From positions 1-21,039 of the forward strand of contig CAMWRC010000001.1 in the NCBI GenBank assembly GCA_947176565.1: a stretch of 21,039 nt of DNA. Reading direction: 5' to 3'. The notes beneath the pieces were generated by a model. That model had not been told where the DNA came from and did no database searches. It worked only from the letters and a program-made list of their open reading frames with translations. This DNA comes from an uncultured Ruminococcus sp. Its GTDB lineage: Bacteria; Bacillota; Clostridia; Oscillospirales; Ruminococcaceae. Within the stretch, counting starts at the first letter, position 1, and each line of letters starts with the position of its first letter. A program made the position numbers and the translations under genes. This document shows, one piece after another, positions 8,512 through 14,618 of this stretch.

Positions 8512-9354
8512 TCACTGCACCTCCTTTTTGAAAAGATTGCAGGCATCTTCATGCGCTTTCCGCTCGAATCCGCGATAGCTTGCACCTCTTGCCATAGCTT
8601 CATCGAAATCAATAAGATGACCGTCAAACTCTGGACCGTCAACACAGGCGAATTTAGTTTCGCCTCCTACAGTAAGACGACAGCCGCCGCACATTCCTGT
8701 ACCGTCAATCATAATAGGATTCATTGATGCAACCGTAGGGATTTCATATTCCTTTGTAAGCCTGCACACGAACTTCATCATGATAAGCGGACCTATAGTA
8801 ATTACTCTGTCGTATTTTTCGCCGCTTTCTATGAGATTTTTCAGGGCATCTGTAACAAGACCCTTTTCACCTGCTGAACCGTCATCGGACATAAGTATGA
8901 ATTTTGACGAATTATTTCTGAATTCGTCCTCAAGTATAACTAAATCCTTGTTTCTGAATCCGACAACCGAGTGTACCTCAATTCCGAGTTCATGAAGTTT
9001 TCTTGCAACCGGAAGCGCGATTGCACAGCCCACGCCGCCGCCTATAACAGCAACCTTTTTCAGTCCATCAGTTTCGGTAGCACGTCCGAGCGGTCCTACA
9101 AAATCATGGAGACAATCGCCCCTATTGAGATGATTGAGTTTTTCGGTAGTAGCTCCGACAATCTGAAAAATAATTGTAACAGTGCCGTCTTCGCGGTCAT
9201 AATCCGCAATTGTAAGCGGAATGCGTTCACCCTCACTGTCGGTTCTGAGAATAATGAACTGACCCGGCTGTGCTTTTTTAGCTACGCGGGGAGCATTTAT
9301 CTTCATGAGTGTAACAGTGGGATTGAGACTTTTCTTTTCAAGAATTTCAAACAT
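8512..9354 (-). CDS. nfnA: NADH-dependent ferredoxin:NADP+ oxidoreductase, small subunit
   Basis: 280-residue ferredoxin-NADP reductase-like subunit (also called sulfide dehydrogenase/SudB or PyrK-like). It has an FAD-binding RIPLTIADYD motif (44-53), the NAD-binding glycine-rich loop GGGVGCAIALPV (105-116), and a C-terminal 2Fe-2S region, IDGTGMCGGC...C, with C222, C225 and C237. D217 lies just before, and an aspartate is reported as a cluster ligand in the Nfn family. It binds the 2Fe-2S cluster and FAD that handle NAD(H) and forms a heterodimer with NfnB, encoded 1 bp downstream. Start ATG 9354 has AAAGG 10 nt upstream. The 77-bp upstream gap holds two dyads but no convincing promoter, so read-through from the ddl operon is possible. 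Confidence 0.93.
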   Translation of the reverse strand: MFEILEKKSLNPTVTLMKINAPRVAKKAQPGQFIILRTDSEGERIPLTIADYDREDGTVTIIFQIVGATTEKLNHLNRGDCLHDFVGPLGRATETDGLKKVAVIGGGVGCAIALPVARKLHELGIEVHSVVGFRNKDLVILEDEFRNNSSKFILMSDDGSAGEKGLVTDALKNLIESGEKYDRVITIGPLIMMKFVCRLTKEYEIPTVASMNPIMIDGTGMCGGCRLTVGGETKFACVDGPEFDGHLIDFDEAMARGASYRGFERKAHEDACNLFKKEVQ

Positions 9355-9368
9355 TTTTTCTCAACCTT

Positions 9369-9384
9369 TCACAGAGCTTTGTGA
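9369..9384. promoter_or_regulatory. Imperfect 16-bp palindrome upstream of nfnA
   Basis: TCACA-GAGCTT-TGTGA, symmetrical except for one inner pair and centred on AGCT. It lies immediately before the nfnA ribosome binding site. It may be an operator or a short mRNA hairpin; no matching regulator is in the window. Confidence 0.3.
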
Positions 9385-9405
9385 CATAAGCCCTTATTAT
9401 TATCA

Positions 9406-9421
9406 ACGTCATCTTTGACGT
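9406..9421 (-). terminator. Short hairpin between the acetyltransferase and nfnA
   Basis: Perfect 6-bp stem ACGTCA-tctt-TGACGT, 10 bp after the acetyltransferase stop. On the minus strand it is followed by TTGATAATAATAA, not a proper U run. A weak terminator or an operator is possible. Confidence 0.35.
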
Positions 9422-9431
9422 AAATACAGCA

Positions 9432-10001
9432 TTACATTTTGTCCTTTTCCGTTATTTTACGTATAACGCGGCAGGGATTTCCTACAGCAACAGAATCAGC
9501 CGGAATATCATCAACAACTACGCTTCCGCCGCCGATGACCGTATTGCTTCCAATAGTAACTCCTGGCATTACACATACATTTCCGCCAATCCAGACATCA
9601 TCGCCGACTTTTATAGGCTTTGCATATTCAAGACCTTTGTTTCTCTGTTCAGCATCTATGGGGTGACCGGCAGTATAGAATCCGCAATTCGGACCTATGA
9701 ATACATTATTTCCAAATATAACCTCTGCACAGTCAAGTATCACACAGTTATGATTGGAATAAAAATTATCCCCGATAATGATGTTATATCCGTAATCACA
9801 GAAAAAATTTGCTTCAATCCATGTATTTTCGCCTCTGAGGGCAAGAAGTCTGTCAAGCAGGCGTTCTTTTTTCTGATAGTCGTTATATTGTGCTGAGTTA
9901 TATTCGGCACAGAGTTTTTTAGCGGCAACTCTTTCAGCTATGAGTTCGGGGTCATTGCCGTTATAGAGTTCACCTGCCTGCTGTTTCTCTTTTTCGGTCA
10001 T
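9432..10001 (-). CDS. Sugar O-acetyltransferase, LacA/Maa type (left-handed beta helix)
   Basis: 189-residue acetyl-CoA-dependent O-acetyltransferase of the maltose/galactoside acetyltransferase family. The N-terminal Maa-type helical segment (about 1-55) leads into hexapeptide repeats (IIIGDNF, VIFGNNVFIGPN, IKVGDDVWIGGN, VTIGSNTVIGGGSVV). The catalytic histidine is H113 in YTAGHP. The C-terminal GNPCRVIRKI is the usual family ending. Full length. It acts in the cytosol on free sugars or glycosides; the natural acceptor is not predictable. AGGAG lies 9 nt before the ATG, and the gene starts 17 bp after the ddl stop, so it is probably the last gene of the wall-ligase operon, though a functional link to it is unproven. 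Confidence 0.92.
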   Translation of the reverse strand: MTEKEKQQAGELYNGNDPELIAERVAAKKLCAEYNSAQYNDYQKKERLLDRLLALRGENTWIEANFFCDYGYNIIIGDNFYSNHNCVILDCAEVIFGNNVFIGPNCGFYTAGHPIDAEQRNKGLEYAKPIKVGDDVWIGGNVCVMPGVTIGSNTVIGGGSVVVDDIPADSVAVGNPCRVIRKITEKDKM

Positions 10002-10018
10002 TTTAATTCTCTCCTGAT

Positions 10019-11215
10019 TTAAAATTTACTTCCCTTGCTTCCTTTTGCTCCAAAAGAGCCTCCCATTGAAAGTATATTGCTGTCGAATGTATAGTTTATC
10101 TTTTCAGCCTGACGGTGACGTTTGAGAGCAAGCTGTATGAGCTTTTCGAGAAGCTGAGGATATTTAACTCCCTTTGGTTCCCAGAGATAGAACGCCAGAG
10201 AGCCGGGAATAGTATTGATTTCATTGATGTAGATTTTTTCCGATGCCATATCAATCATAAAGTCAATTCTTGCAACACCGTTGCAGCCGAGACAGCGGAA
10301 CGCATCAACCGCAAGCTTGCGGATAATCTCCTCCTGCTCCGGAGAAATATCAGCAGGAATTTTTCTTTTCAGCGAAGCCATACCTTTGCTTCCGCCTGAT
10401 TTTCCGCCGCCGACATATTTCTGCTCAAAGCTGAGAATATCATCATCTTTAGCCTGAACCGGTTCTTCACATACCGAAGCTTCAGCTGATTCGCTGTCGC
10501 CGACTACTGCGCAGTTTATTTCTTTCAGTTCAACAACAGCCGGTTCAACAAGTATTCTGTCAGAAAATTCAAATGCAGATTCCATAGAATTTATAAGACC
10601 GCTGCGGTCGTTAGCCTTTGAGATACCAACGCTTGAACCAAGATTTATCGGCTTTACAATTACAGGATAACCGAATTTCTTTTCCACTTCATCAGCGCAT
10701 TCGTCAATGCGGTCAAGGTCAAATGATGCGAAACGACAACAGTCAAGCACCGGAAATCCAGCTTCTTTCAGCAGAATCTTCATGACATATTTATCCATGC
10801 CGACAGCAGATGCAAGAACATCACAGCCTACATACGGCAGGTCAAGAGTCTGTAAATATCCCTGAAGCACGCCGTCCTCAACGTTTGTTCCATGAACAAT
10901 CGGGAACGCAATATCAATGTCAGAAATAAGATTCGAGCCGAACTTCTTTATCTTCTGCCGGATAAGCTGTACTTTTCCCTCACTTCTCACGAACACACAT
11001 TCCGTACACTCTTTAAGAAGTGCCGGAATATCCTTGTAGCTGTTAATATCCATGAGCTTTTCTCCGGTATAAAATTCGCTTTTTTTGGTCATGTAAACCG
11101 GAATTATATTATATTTTTCGCTGTTTATGTTTGCCATAGCCTGACAGGCAGAAATAACAGAAACTTCATGCTCTACACTTCGTCCGCCGAAAAGGACAGC
11201 AAGATTTATCTTCAT
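10019..11215 (-). CDS. ddl: D-alanine--D-alanine ligase with Gly/Ser/Lys-rich insert and tail
   Basis: 398-residue ATP-grasp ligase that joins two D-amino acids for the peptidoglycan stem. Visible motifs are LFGGRSVEHEVS (8-19), HGTNVEDG (109-116), KPINLGSSVG (188-197), RIDF (316-319) and the metal/phosphate block NEINTIPGS (331-339). The omega-loop carries EQKY (264-267). A Lys-Tyr here is typical of D-Ala-D-Ala (or D-Ser) ligases and unlike the D-lactate ligases VanA/VanB. Two unusual parts are a Gly/Lys/Ser-rich insert at 269-278 and a 14-residue C-terminal tail with GSK repeats (385-398). AAGGAG lies 8 nt before the ATG. The gene sits 33 bp behind the MurF-like gene and 17 bp before the acetyltransferase. 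Whether this is the cell's only Ddl cannot be judged here. Confidence 0.92.
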   Translation of the reverse strand: MKINLAVLFGGRSVEHEVSVISACQAMANINSEKYNIIPVYMTKKSEFYTGEKLMDINSYKDIPALLKECTECVFVRSEGKVQLIRQKIKKFGSNLISDIDIAFPIVHGTNVEDGVLQGYLQTLDLPYVGCDVLASAVGMDKYVMKILLKEAGFPVLDCCRFASFDLDRIDECADEVEKKFGYPVIVKPINLGSSVGISKANDRSGLINSMESAFEFSDRILVEPAVVELKEINCAVVGDSESAEASVCEEPVQAKDDDILSFEQKYVGGGKSGGSKGMASLKRKIPADISPEQEEIIRKLAVDAFRCLGCNGVARIDFMIDMASEKIYINEINTIPGSLAFYLWEPKGVKYPQLLEKLIQLALKRHRQAEKINYTFDSNILSMGGSFGAKGSKGSKF

Positions 11216-11248
11216 AAAAATATCTCCTTTTTAATATTTTTGATAATC

Positions 11249-12853
11249 TCAATAATTATCGGGCAAATCATTTTCAAGAAGTACGACTTTTTTCTTATCC
11301 GTATTATATGCCCGAACTTTTGCAAGTGCATCGTTCAGATTATCAGCAACATATACCTGTTCCATATTATATCCGGAATCTTTTATTCCGTTGAATATAG
11401 GCACAGTCTGATTTTTTCCCACAAGTACGATATAATCACATGATTTTGCAGCGTCCTGTCCGAACTGGTAATTCAGCTCTTCCTGTTTTTTTCCGAGTTC
11501 AACCATGCCCGGCGTCACGAGTATACGGCAGGCATCAAACAGCCCCAGCACGGCAAGTGCAGCGTGGCAGCCGCTCGGATTTGAATTATACGCATCGTCA
11601 ATGAATGTCATGCCATTTCCTTTGTCAAGAAGCTGTAAACGGTGCGGAACTGCGGCAATCCGCTTTACAGGAAGCACAAGTTTTTCCATAGAGATTCCCG
11701 TATCGGAGGCATATGCAATAGCACCGAGAAGATTCTGGACATTATGTTCGCCGAGGAGCTTTGTGGAGTACCGGCATGATTTTCCGTCCGGAGATGTTAC
11801 CGTAAATTCCGTACCTCTGTCAGAAACTGAAATATCAGTTGCTCTCCAGTCGTTTTCTTCTTTAAGTCCATAGGTAATGGCATGAGGATATTTTGATAGC
11901 TTTTTGCGGATAAACTTGTTATCGCCGTTAAGATAGATTCTTCCAAGCGGAGAAATAGAATCCGCAAGCTCAAATTTTGTATTTACCACGTTTTTGATAG
12001 AACCAAAAGTTTCAAGATGCTGAGGACCTACGGAAGTAATAATGCCGTCGTGCGGATTTGCAATGTCACAGAGTTCCTTTATCTCGTGAACTCGGCGCGC
12101 TCCCATTTCACAGATAAAATATTCATGAGTGGGCTTTAAATCACGGCGTACTGTAATTGTAACACCCATAGGAGTATTGAAACTTTCCGGAGTTTTCAGC
12201 GTTTCGTACTGTGAACTGAGAAGTTCACTGAGATAGAATTTCATGGAAGTTTTTCCGTAGCTTCCTGTAATTCCGACTTTATGCAGATTTGGCATTGAAG
12301 CAAGCTTTTTCTTTGCATCATTAATATACCATTTCTGGATTGATTTTTCAAGCGGCTTGTTTATTATATTTGCAAGCGGAACGAGTATCGGGGTAAGATA
12401 TAAAGCCGAACCAATAAGAATATATGAAACCGGAATTGTAAATATATGTTCTTTCCACTTTTCACACCTGCATGGCTGATAACCTATGATTGCAGCAGCT
12501 CCGAAAATAATCGCAATCAGTATAAAGAAAGTTGTAAGCATACGTTTTACTCTTGCTGTGTATACAAACGGTTTCTTGAATTTTTTACCCGGCTTGTTTG
12601 CTATGGCTATAATAATATTGAAAACAGAAAACAGTGTCACCATTGGAATTGAAAAATCCGTCCAGAATGATGCAAACTGTAATGCAAAACATACAAGCGG
12701 AAAAATATATCTCTTGTAATTTTTCTTCATCCACCATGAATGCTCCGGAGTCTTGTAACCGTTAAGCTGGAGCATATGAAATTCGCGCAGAGAGAGAAAT
12801 ATAATTGAAATCAGCGTAATAACTGAATATATACAGAACAGAATCAGATTCAT
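11249..12853 (-). CDS. Membrane-anchored MurF-like Mur ligase family protein
   Basis: 534-residue protein. Residues 1-170 hold about five hydrophobic segments (near 3-22, 48-66, 68-86, 105-125, 140-165) separated by Lys/Arg-rich loops. The Mur ligase ATPase domain follows, with P-loop GITGSYGKTS (194-203), FNTPMG (225-230), CEMGA (248-252), TSVGPQHLETFGS (273-285), GEHNVQN (368-374), the MurF-like DDAYNSNPSG (419-428) and PGMVELG (448-454). It ends in ENDLPDNY. The C-terminal two-thirds resemble MurF, which adds D-Ala-D-Ala to UDP-MurNAc-tripeptide. The usual N-terminal UMP-binding domain is not visible, and the membrane domain takes its place. Its ATG overlaps the hydrolase stop as TAATG, with AGGAGG 7 nt upstream, and ddl follows. 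The ligase fold is certain; the substrate is not. Confidence 0.85.
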   Translation of the reverse strand: MNLILFCIYSVITLISIIFLSLREFHMLQLNGYKTPEHSWWMKKNYKRYIFPLVCFALQFASFWTDFSIPMVTLFSVFNIIIAIANKPGKKFKKPFVYTARVKRMLTTFFILIAIIFGAAAIIGYQPCRCEKWKEHIFTIPVSYILIGSALYLTPILVPLANIINKPLEKSIQKWYINDAKKKLASMPNLHKVGITGSYGKTSMKFYLSELLSSQYETLKTPESFNTPMGVTITVRRDLKPTHEYFICEMGARRVHEIKELCDIANPHDGIITSVGPQHLETFGSIKNVVNTKFELADSISPLGRIYLNGDNKFIRKKLSKYPHAITYGLKEENDWRATDISVSDRGTEFTVTSPDGKSCRYSTKLLGEHNVQNLLGAIAYASDTGISMEKLVLPVKRIAAVPHRLQLLDKGNGMTFIDDAYNSNPSGCHAALAVLGLFDACRILVTPGMVELGKKQEELNYQFGQDAAKSCDYIVLVGKNQTVPIFNGIKDSGYNMEQVYVADNLNDALAKVRAYNTDKKKVVLLENDLPDNY

Positions 12854-13635
12854 TATTTATCCTCCTCGTCAAGCTTCATGAATGAACTCATAACACGGTT
12901 GAATGTATACTGCTGTTCCAGAAAAGAATAGTGACCGGCATTTTCAAGCTTTACAAGTCCGGCATCGGGAATCAGTTTTTCCATTTTTTCGCCGTCCGAC
13001 AGCGGAGTTGCGGTATCATTCACGCCCCATACAAGAAGTGATGGACATTTTATATTCGGCAGAAGCGGTTCTAAATCTTCATTGACAACTTTCACAAGAA
13101 CCTGCCGCATCAGCGGAGAAGCGGCGGCATAATCCGCACTGCCATATTTCACGCGGAGTTTTTCCAGAGCATCGGGAGCAAGTTTCTGCACGATTCCAAC
13201 AGAGAGAACAGAACGGCAGAATTTATACCATCTCGTCCGGAAACTTTTTTTATTTGATTTTGGCGGAAGTATTCCCGCACTGTCAACGAGAATAACTTTT
13301 TTAATCTCAAACGGAAGATTTTTTCTGCTGTTCATTTTAATAATCACGCGTCCGCCGAAAGAGTGACCCAGAAGCATTACTTTGTCTGTATTGTAATCCT
13401 TGATAAAATTGATCACGAAATCAACGTAATCATCAACGCACCATGCTGACGGCGGTTCATTGCTTCCGCCGAATCCGGGCATATCCATTGCCACGACCAT
13501 GTATTTCTTTGAAAGAAGTTCGATAAGATTTGCGAAAAGCTTTATATTACTTCCCCAGCCGTGGAGAAGTACGATAAGTTCCCCCTCGCCTTTCTGTTCA
13601 TAGTTTATCTTTATTCCATTAACGTTTTTAATCAT
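12853..13635 (-). CDS. Alpha/beta hydrolase
   Basis: 260-residue alpha/beta-hydrolase-fold enzyme. The oxyanion-hole motif HGWGSN (25-30), nucleophile elbow GHSFGG (S92), acid D207 (GVNDTATP) and H235 (NAGHYSF) give a complete catalytic triad. The MDMPGFGGS segment (50-58) is typical. No signal peptide, so it should act in the cytosol or at the inner membrane face. The substrate is unknown: esterase, thioesterase, lipase and amidase are all possible. GGAG lies 7 nt before ATG 13635, while an in-frame ATG at 13653 has no such site. First gene of the operon, behind a near-perfect promoter, and translationally coupled to the MurF-like gene through TAATG. That coupling suggests it serves wall-precursor metabolism. 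Confidence 0.9.
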   Translation of the reverse strand: MIKNVNGIKINYEQKGEGELIVLLHGWGSNIKLFANLIELLSKKYMVVAMDMPGFGGSNEPPSAWCVDDYVDFVINFIKDYNTDKVMLLGHSFGGRVIIKMNSRKNLPFEIKKVILVDSAGILPPKSNKKSFRTRWYKFCRSVLSVGIVQKLAPDALEKLRVKYGSADYAAASPLMRQVLVKVVNEDLEPLLPNIKCPSLLVWGVNDTATPLSDGEKMEKLIPDAGLVKLENAGHYSFLEQQYTFNRVMSSFMKLDEEDK

Positions 13636-13696
13636 TTGTTGACTCCATATCATAAATGAGTTTTTAATTATTATATAATTATTATAATTGTATTTG

Positions 13697-13704
13697 CGTA
13701 TACG
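13697..13704. promoter_or_regulatory. CGTATACG palindrome at the predicted transcription start
   Basis: Perfect 8-bp palindrome covering the expected +1 of the hydrolase/MurF-like/ddl promoter. It could be part of an operator, but 8 bp is short and no regulator gene is nearby. Confidence 0.25.
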
Positions 13705-13709
13705 TATTT

Positions 13710-13738
13710 ATTATACCACGCTGCCGGCAATATGTCAA
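13710..13738 (-). promoter_or_regulatory. Consensus sigma-A promoter of the hydrolase/MurF-like/ddl operon
   Basis: On the minus strand: -35 TTGACA (13733-13738), 17-bp spacer, -10 TATAAT (13710-13715), plus an extended TG before the -10. Both hexamers are perfect. Transcription would start near 13703, leaving an AT-rich leader of about 65 nt. It shares CGTGGTATAAT with the LRR operon promoter. Confidence 0.93.
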
Positions 13739-13809
13739 TCGCTTTGGAAATCAATTTTCTTATAAATTTGCCGGAAAACTATATTCCGATAAAATTACGA
13801 TATAAATTC

Positions 13810-14451
13810 CTATGATATTATTTTCTTGCGCAGCACTCCGGCAGCCGGAATAATCATTCCGCCTAAAGAATTTCCGGCAGCGACAACAGCAACATAAATA
13901 AATCCGTTCAATGTCGGTGAATCAGCGAACATATAGAAACAATCCGCAATCGAATGACAGAATCCGCTGAGAATAAATACCATTACCGGAAGTACAGTTC
14001 CGAAAACCGCTGAAATATCCTGATTTTTGCTCCGGCATCTTTTAGCGTTTTCAACTGCGATATACATAAGCATACCGCAGAAAAATCCCAGTGCCGCCCA
14101 GCTCAGCGGAGTATCGCTGATTTTTTTCGCCATAATTGCGGCAGCTTTTTCATGTATAGCCATTCCTGCTGATGTCATGCGGATAAGAGCAGCAGCAAGT
14201 CCGGTTCCGCATATATTTCCGGCAAGTATAATAAGTACATCAAGTATGTATGCTGGTTTGTTTTCAGGAATATATCCGACTTTTCCGGTGAAAAGATTGA
14301 ATCCGAACTGTATTATAGTAAACAGCCCGAGACTGAACAGAAACGCACCGATATATTTATTATCAACACTAAGATTCACGATTCCACCAATTCCTATCAA
14401 GAATCCTGCCGGAACAGCCTTAAAAAATACATCTGCTAATTTTTTCCCCAT
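13810..14451 (-). CDS. Formate/nitrite transporter (FNT) family channel
   Basis: 213-residue membrane protein with about six hydrophobic helices. Family landmarks are LFTGKVGYI (53-61) in the position of the broken-helix FTGN loop, GFFCGMLMYIAVENAK (122-137), the GFCHSIAD block with the central-pore histidine H166, and a last half-helix AGNSLGGMIIPA (192-203). FNT proteins pass small monocarboxylates or related anions such as formate, nitrite or hydrosulfide, often with a proton. At 213 residues it is shorter than most members (about 250-280), mainly at the N-terminus and in the loops. The frame opens at a TTG (14466) that lies inside the ribosome site; ATG 14451 with AGGAG 7 nt before it is the real start. 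Single gene with its own promoter. The anion is not decided by the sequence. Confidence 0.85.
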   Translation of the reverse strand: MGKKLADVFFKAVPAGFLIGIGGIVNLSVDNKYIGAFLFSLGLFTIIQFGFNLFTGKVGYIPENKPAYILDVLIILAGNICGTGLAAALIRMTSAGMAIHEKAAAIMAKKISDTPLSWAALGFFCGMLMYIAVENAKRCRSKNQDISAVFGTVLPVMVFILSGFCHSIADCFYMFADSPTLNGFIYVAVVAAGNSLGGMIIPAAGVLRKKIIS

Positions 14452-14503
14452 CGTCCTTCTCCTCAAAAAATTCTATTATTAGCACTAAAATAACCACTAT
14501 TAT

Positions 14504-14532
14504 ATAATACTACAAAATAACATAAAAATCAA
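14504..14532 (-). promoter_or_regulatory. Promoter of the FNT channel gene
   Basis: On the minus strand: -35 TTGATT (14527-14532), 17-bp spacer, -10 TATTAT (14504-14509). Transcription would start near 14497, about 46 nt before the ATG. A TATAAT three bases further on has no well-spaced -35. Confidence 0.6.
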
Positions 14533-14550
14533 CCTCAAAACAAATTTTTT

Positions 14551-14613
14551 CGCATTAAAAACCGCGAATGATTCCAACAACAGCAGGAATCCCCCGTCTT
14601 GTCAGGCGGGGGA
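14551..14613 (-). terminator. Overlapping hairpins closing the lipoprotein array
   Basis: Just past the stop at 14619, a GC-rich hairpin has 7-bp arms at 14590-14596 and 14607-14613 (extended inward with one mismatch). A second stem, GATTCC/GGAATC (14570-14575 and 14586-14591), shares two bases with it, so both cannot form fully at once. A T5 run on the minus strand (14557-14561) lies further on. A terminator is likely; the two-hairpin arrangement is odd. Confidence 0.6.
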
Positions 14614-14618
14614 GGATA

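Noticed and set aside
8511..8645. Longer N-terminus for the NfnB protein using the open frame to 8645
   Set aside because: It would overlap the 3' end of nfnA by 134 bp and has no ribosome site there; ATG 8510 has AGGAGG and begins the family's usual N-terminus.
9385..9431. Promoter for nfnA
   Set aside because: The best candidate (TTTACG, 16 bp, TAATAA on the minus strand) is weak in both boxes; I could not support it.
10022..10063. GSK-rich C-terminus of Ddl as a secreted peptide or RiPP-like tag
   Set aside because: No processing enzyme, protease or leader pattern is nearby. It is more simply a flexible basic tail of the enzyme.
10019..13635. Vancomycin-resistance (van) cluster
   Set aside because: The ligase has EQKY in the omega-loop, not the VanA/VanB-type residues. 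No VanH, VanX, VanY, VanT or VanRS genes are adjacent. A D-Ser ligase is not strictly excluded.
13739..13809. Terminator after the FNT channel gene
   Set aside because: Only a 5-bp CGGAA/TTCCG stem without a U run is present, too weak to call.
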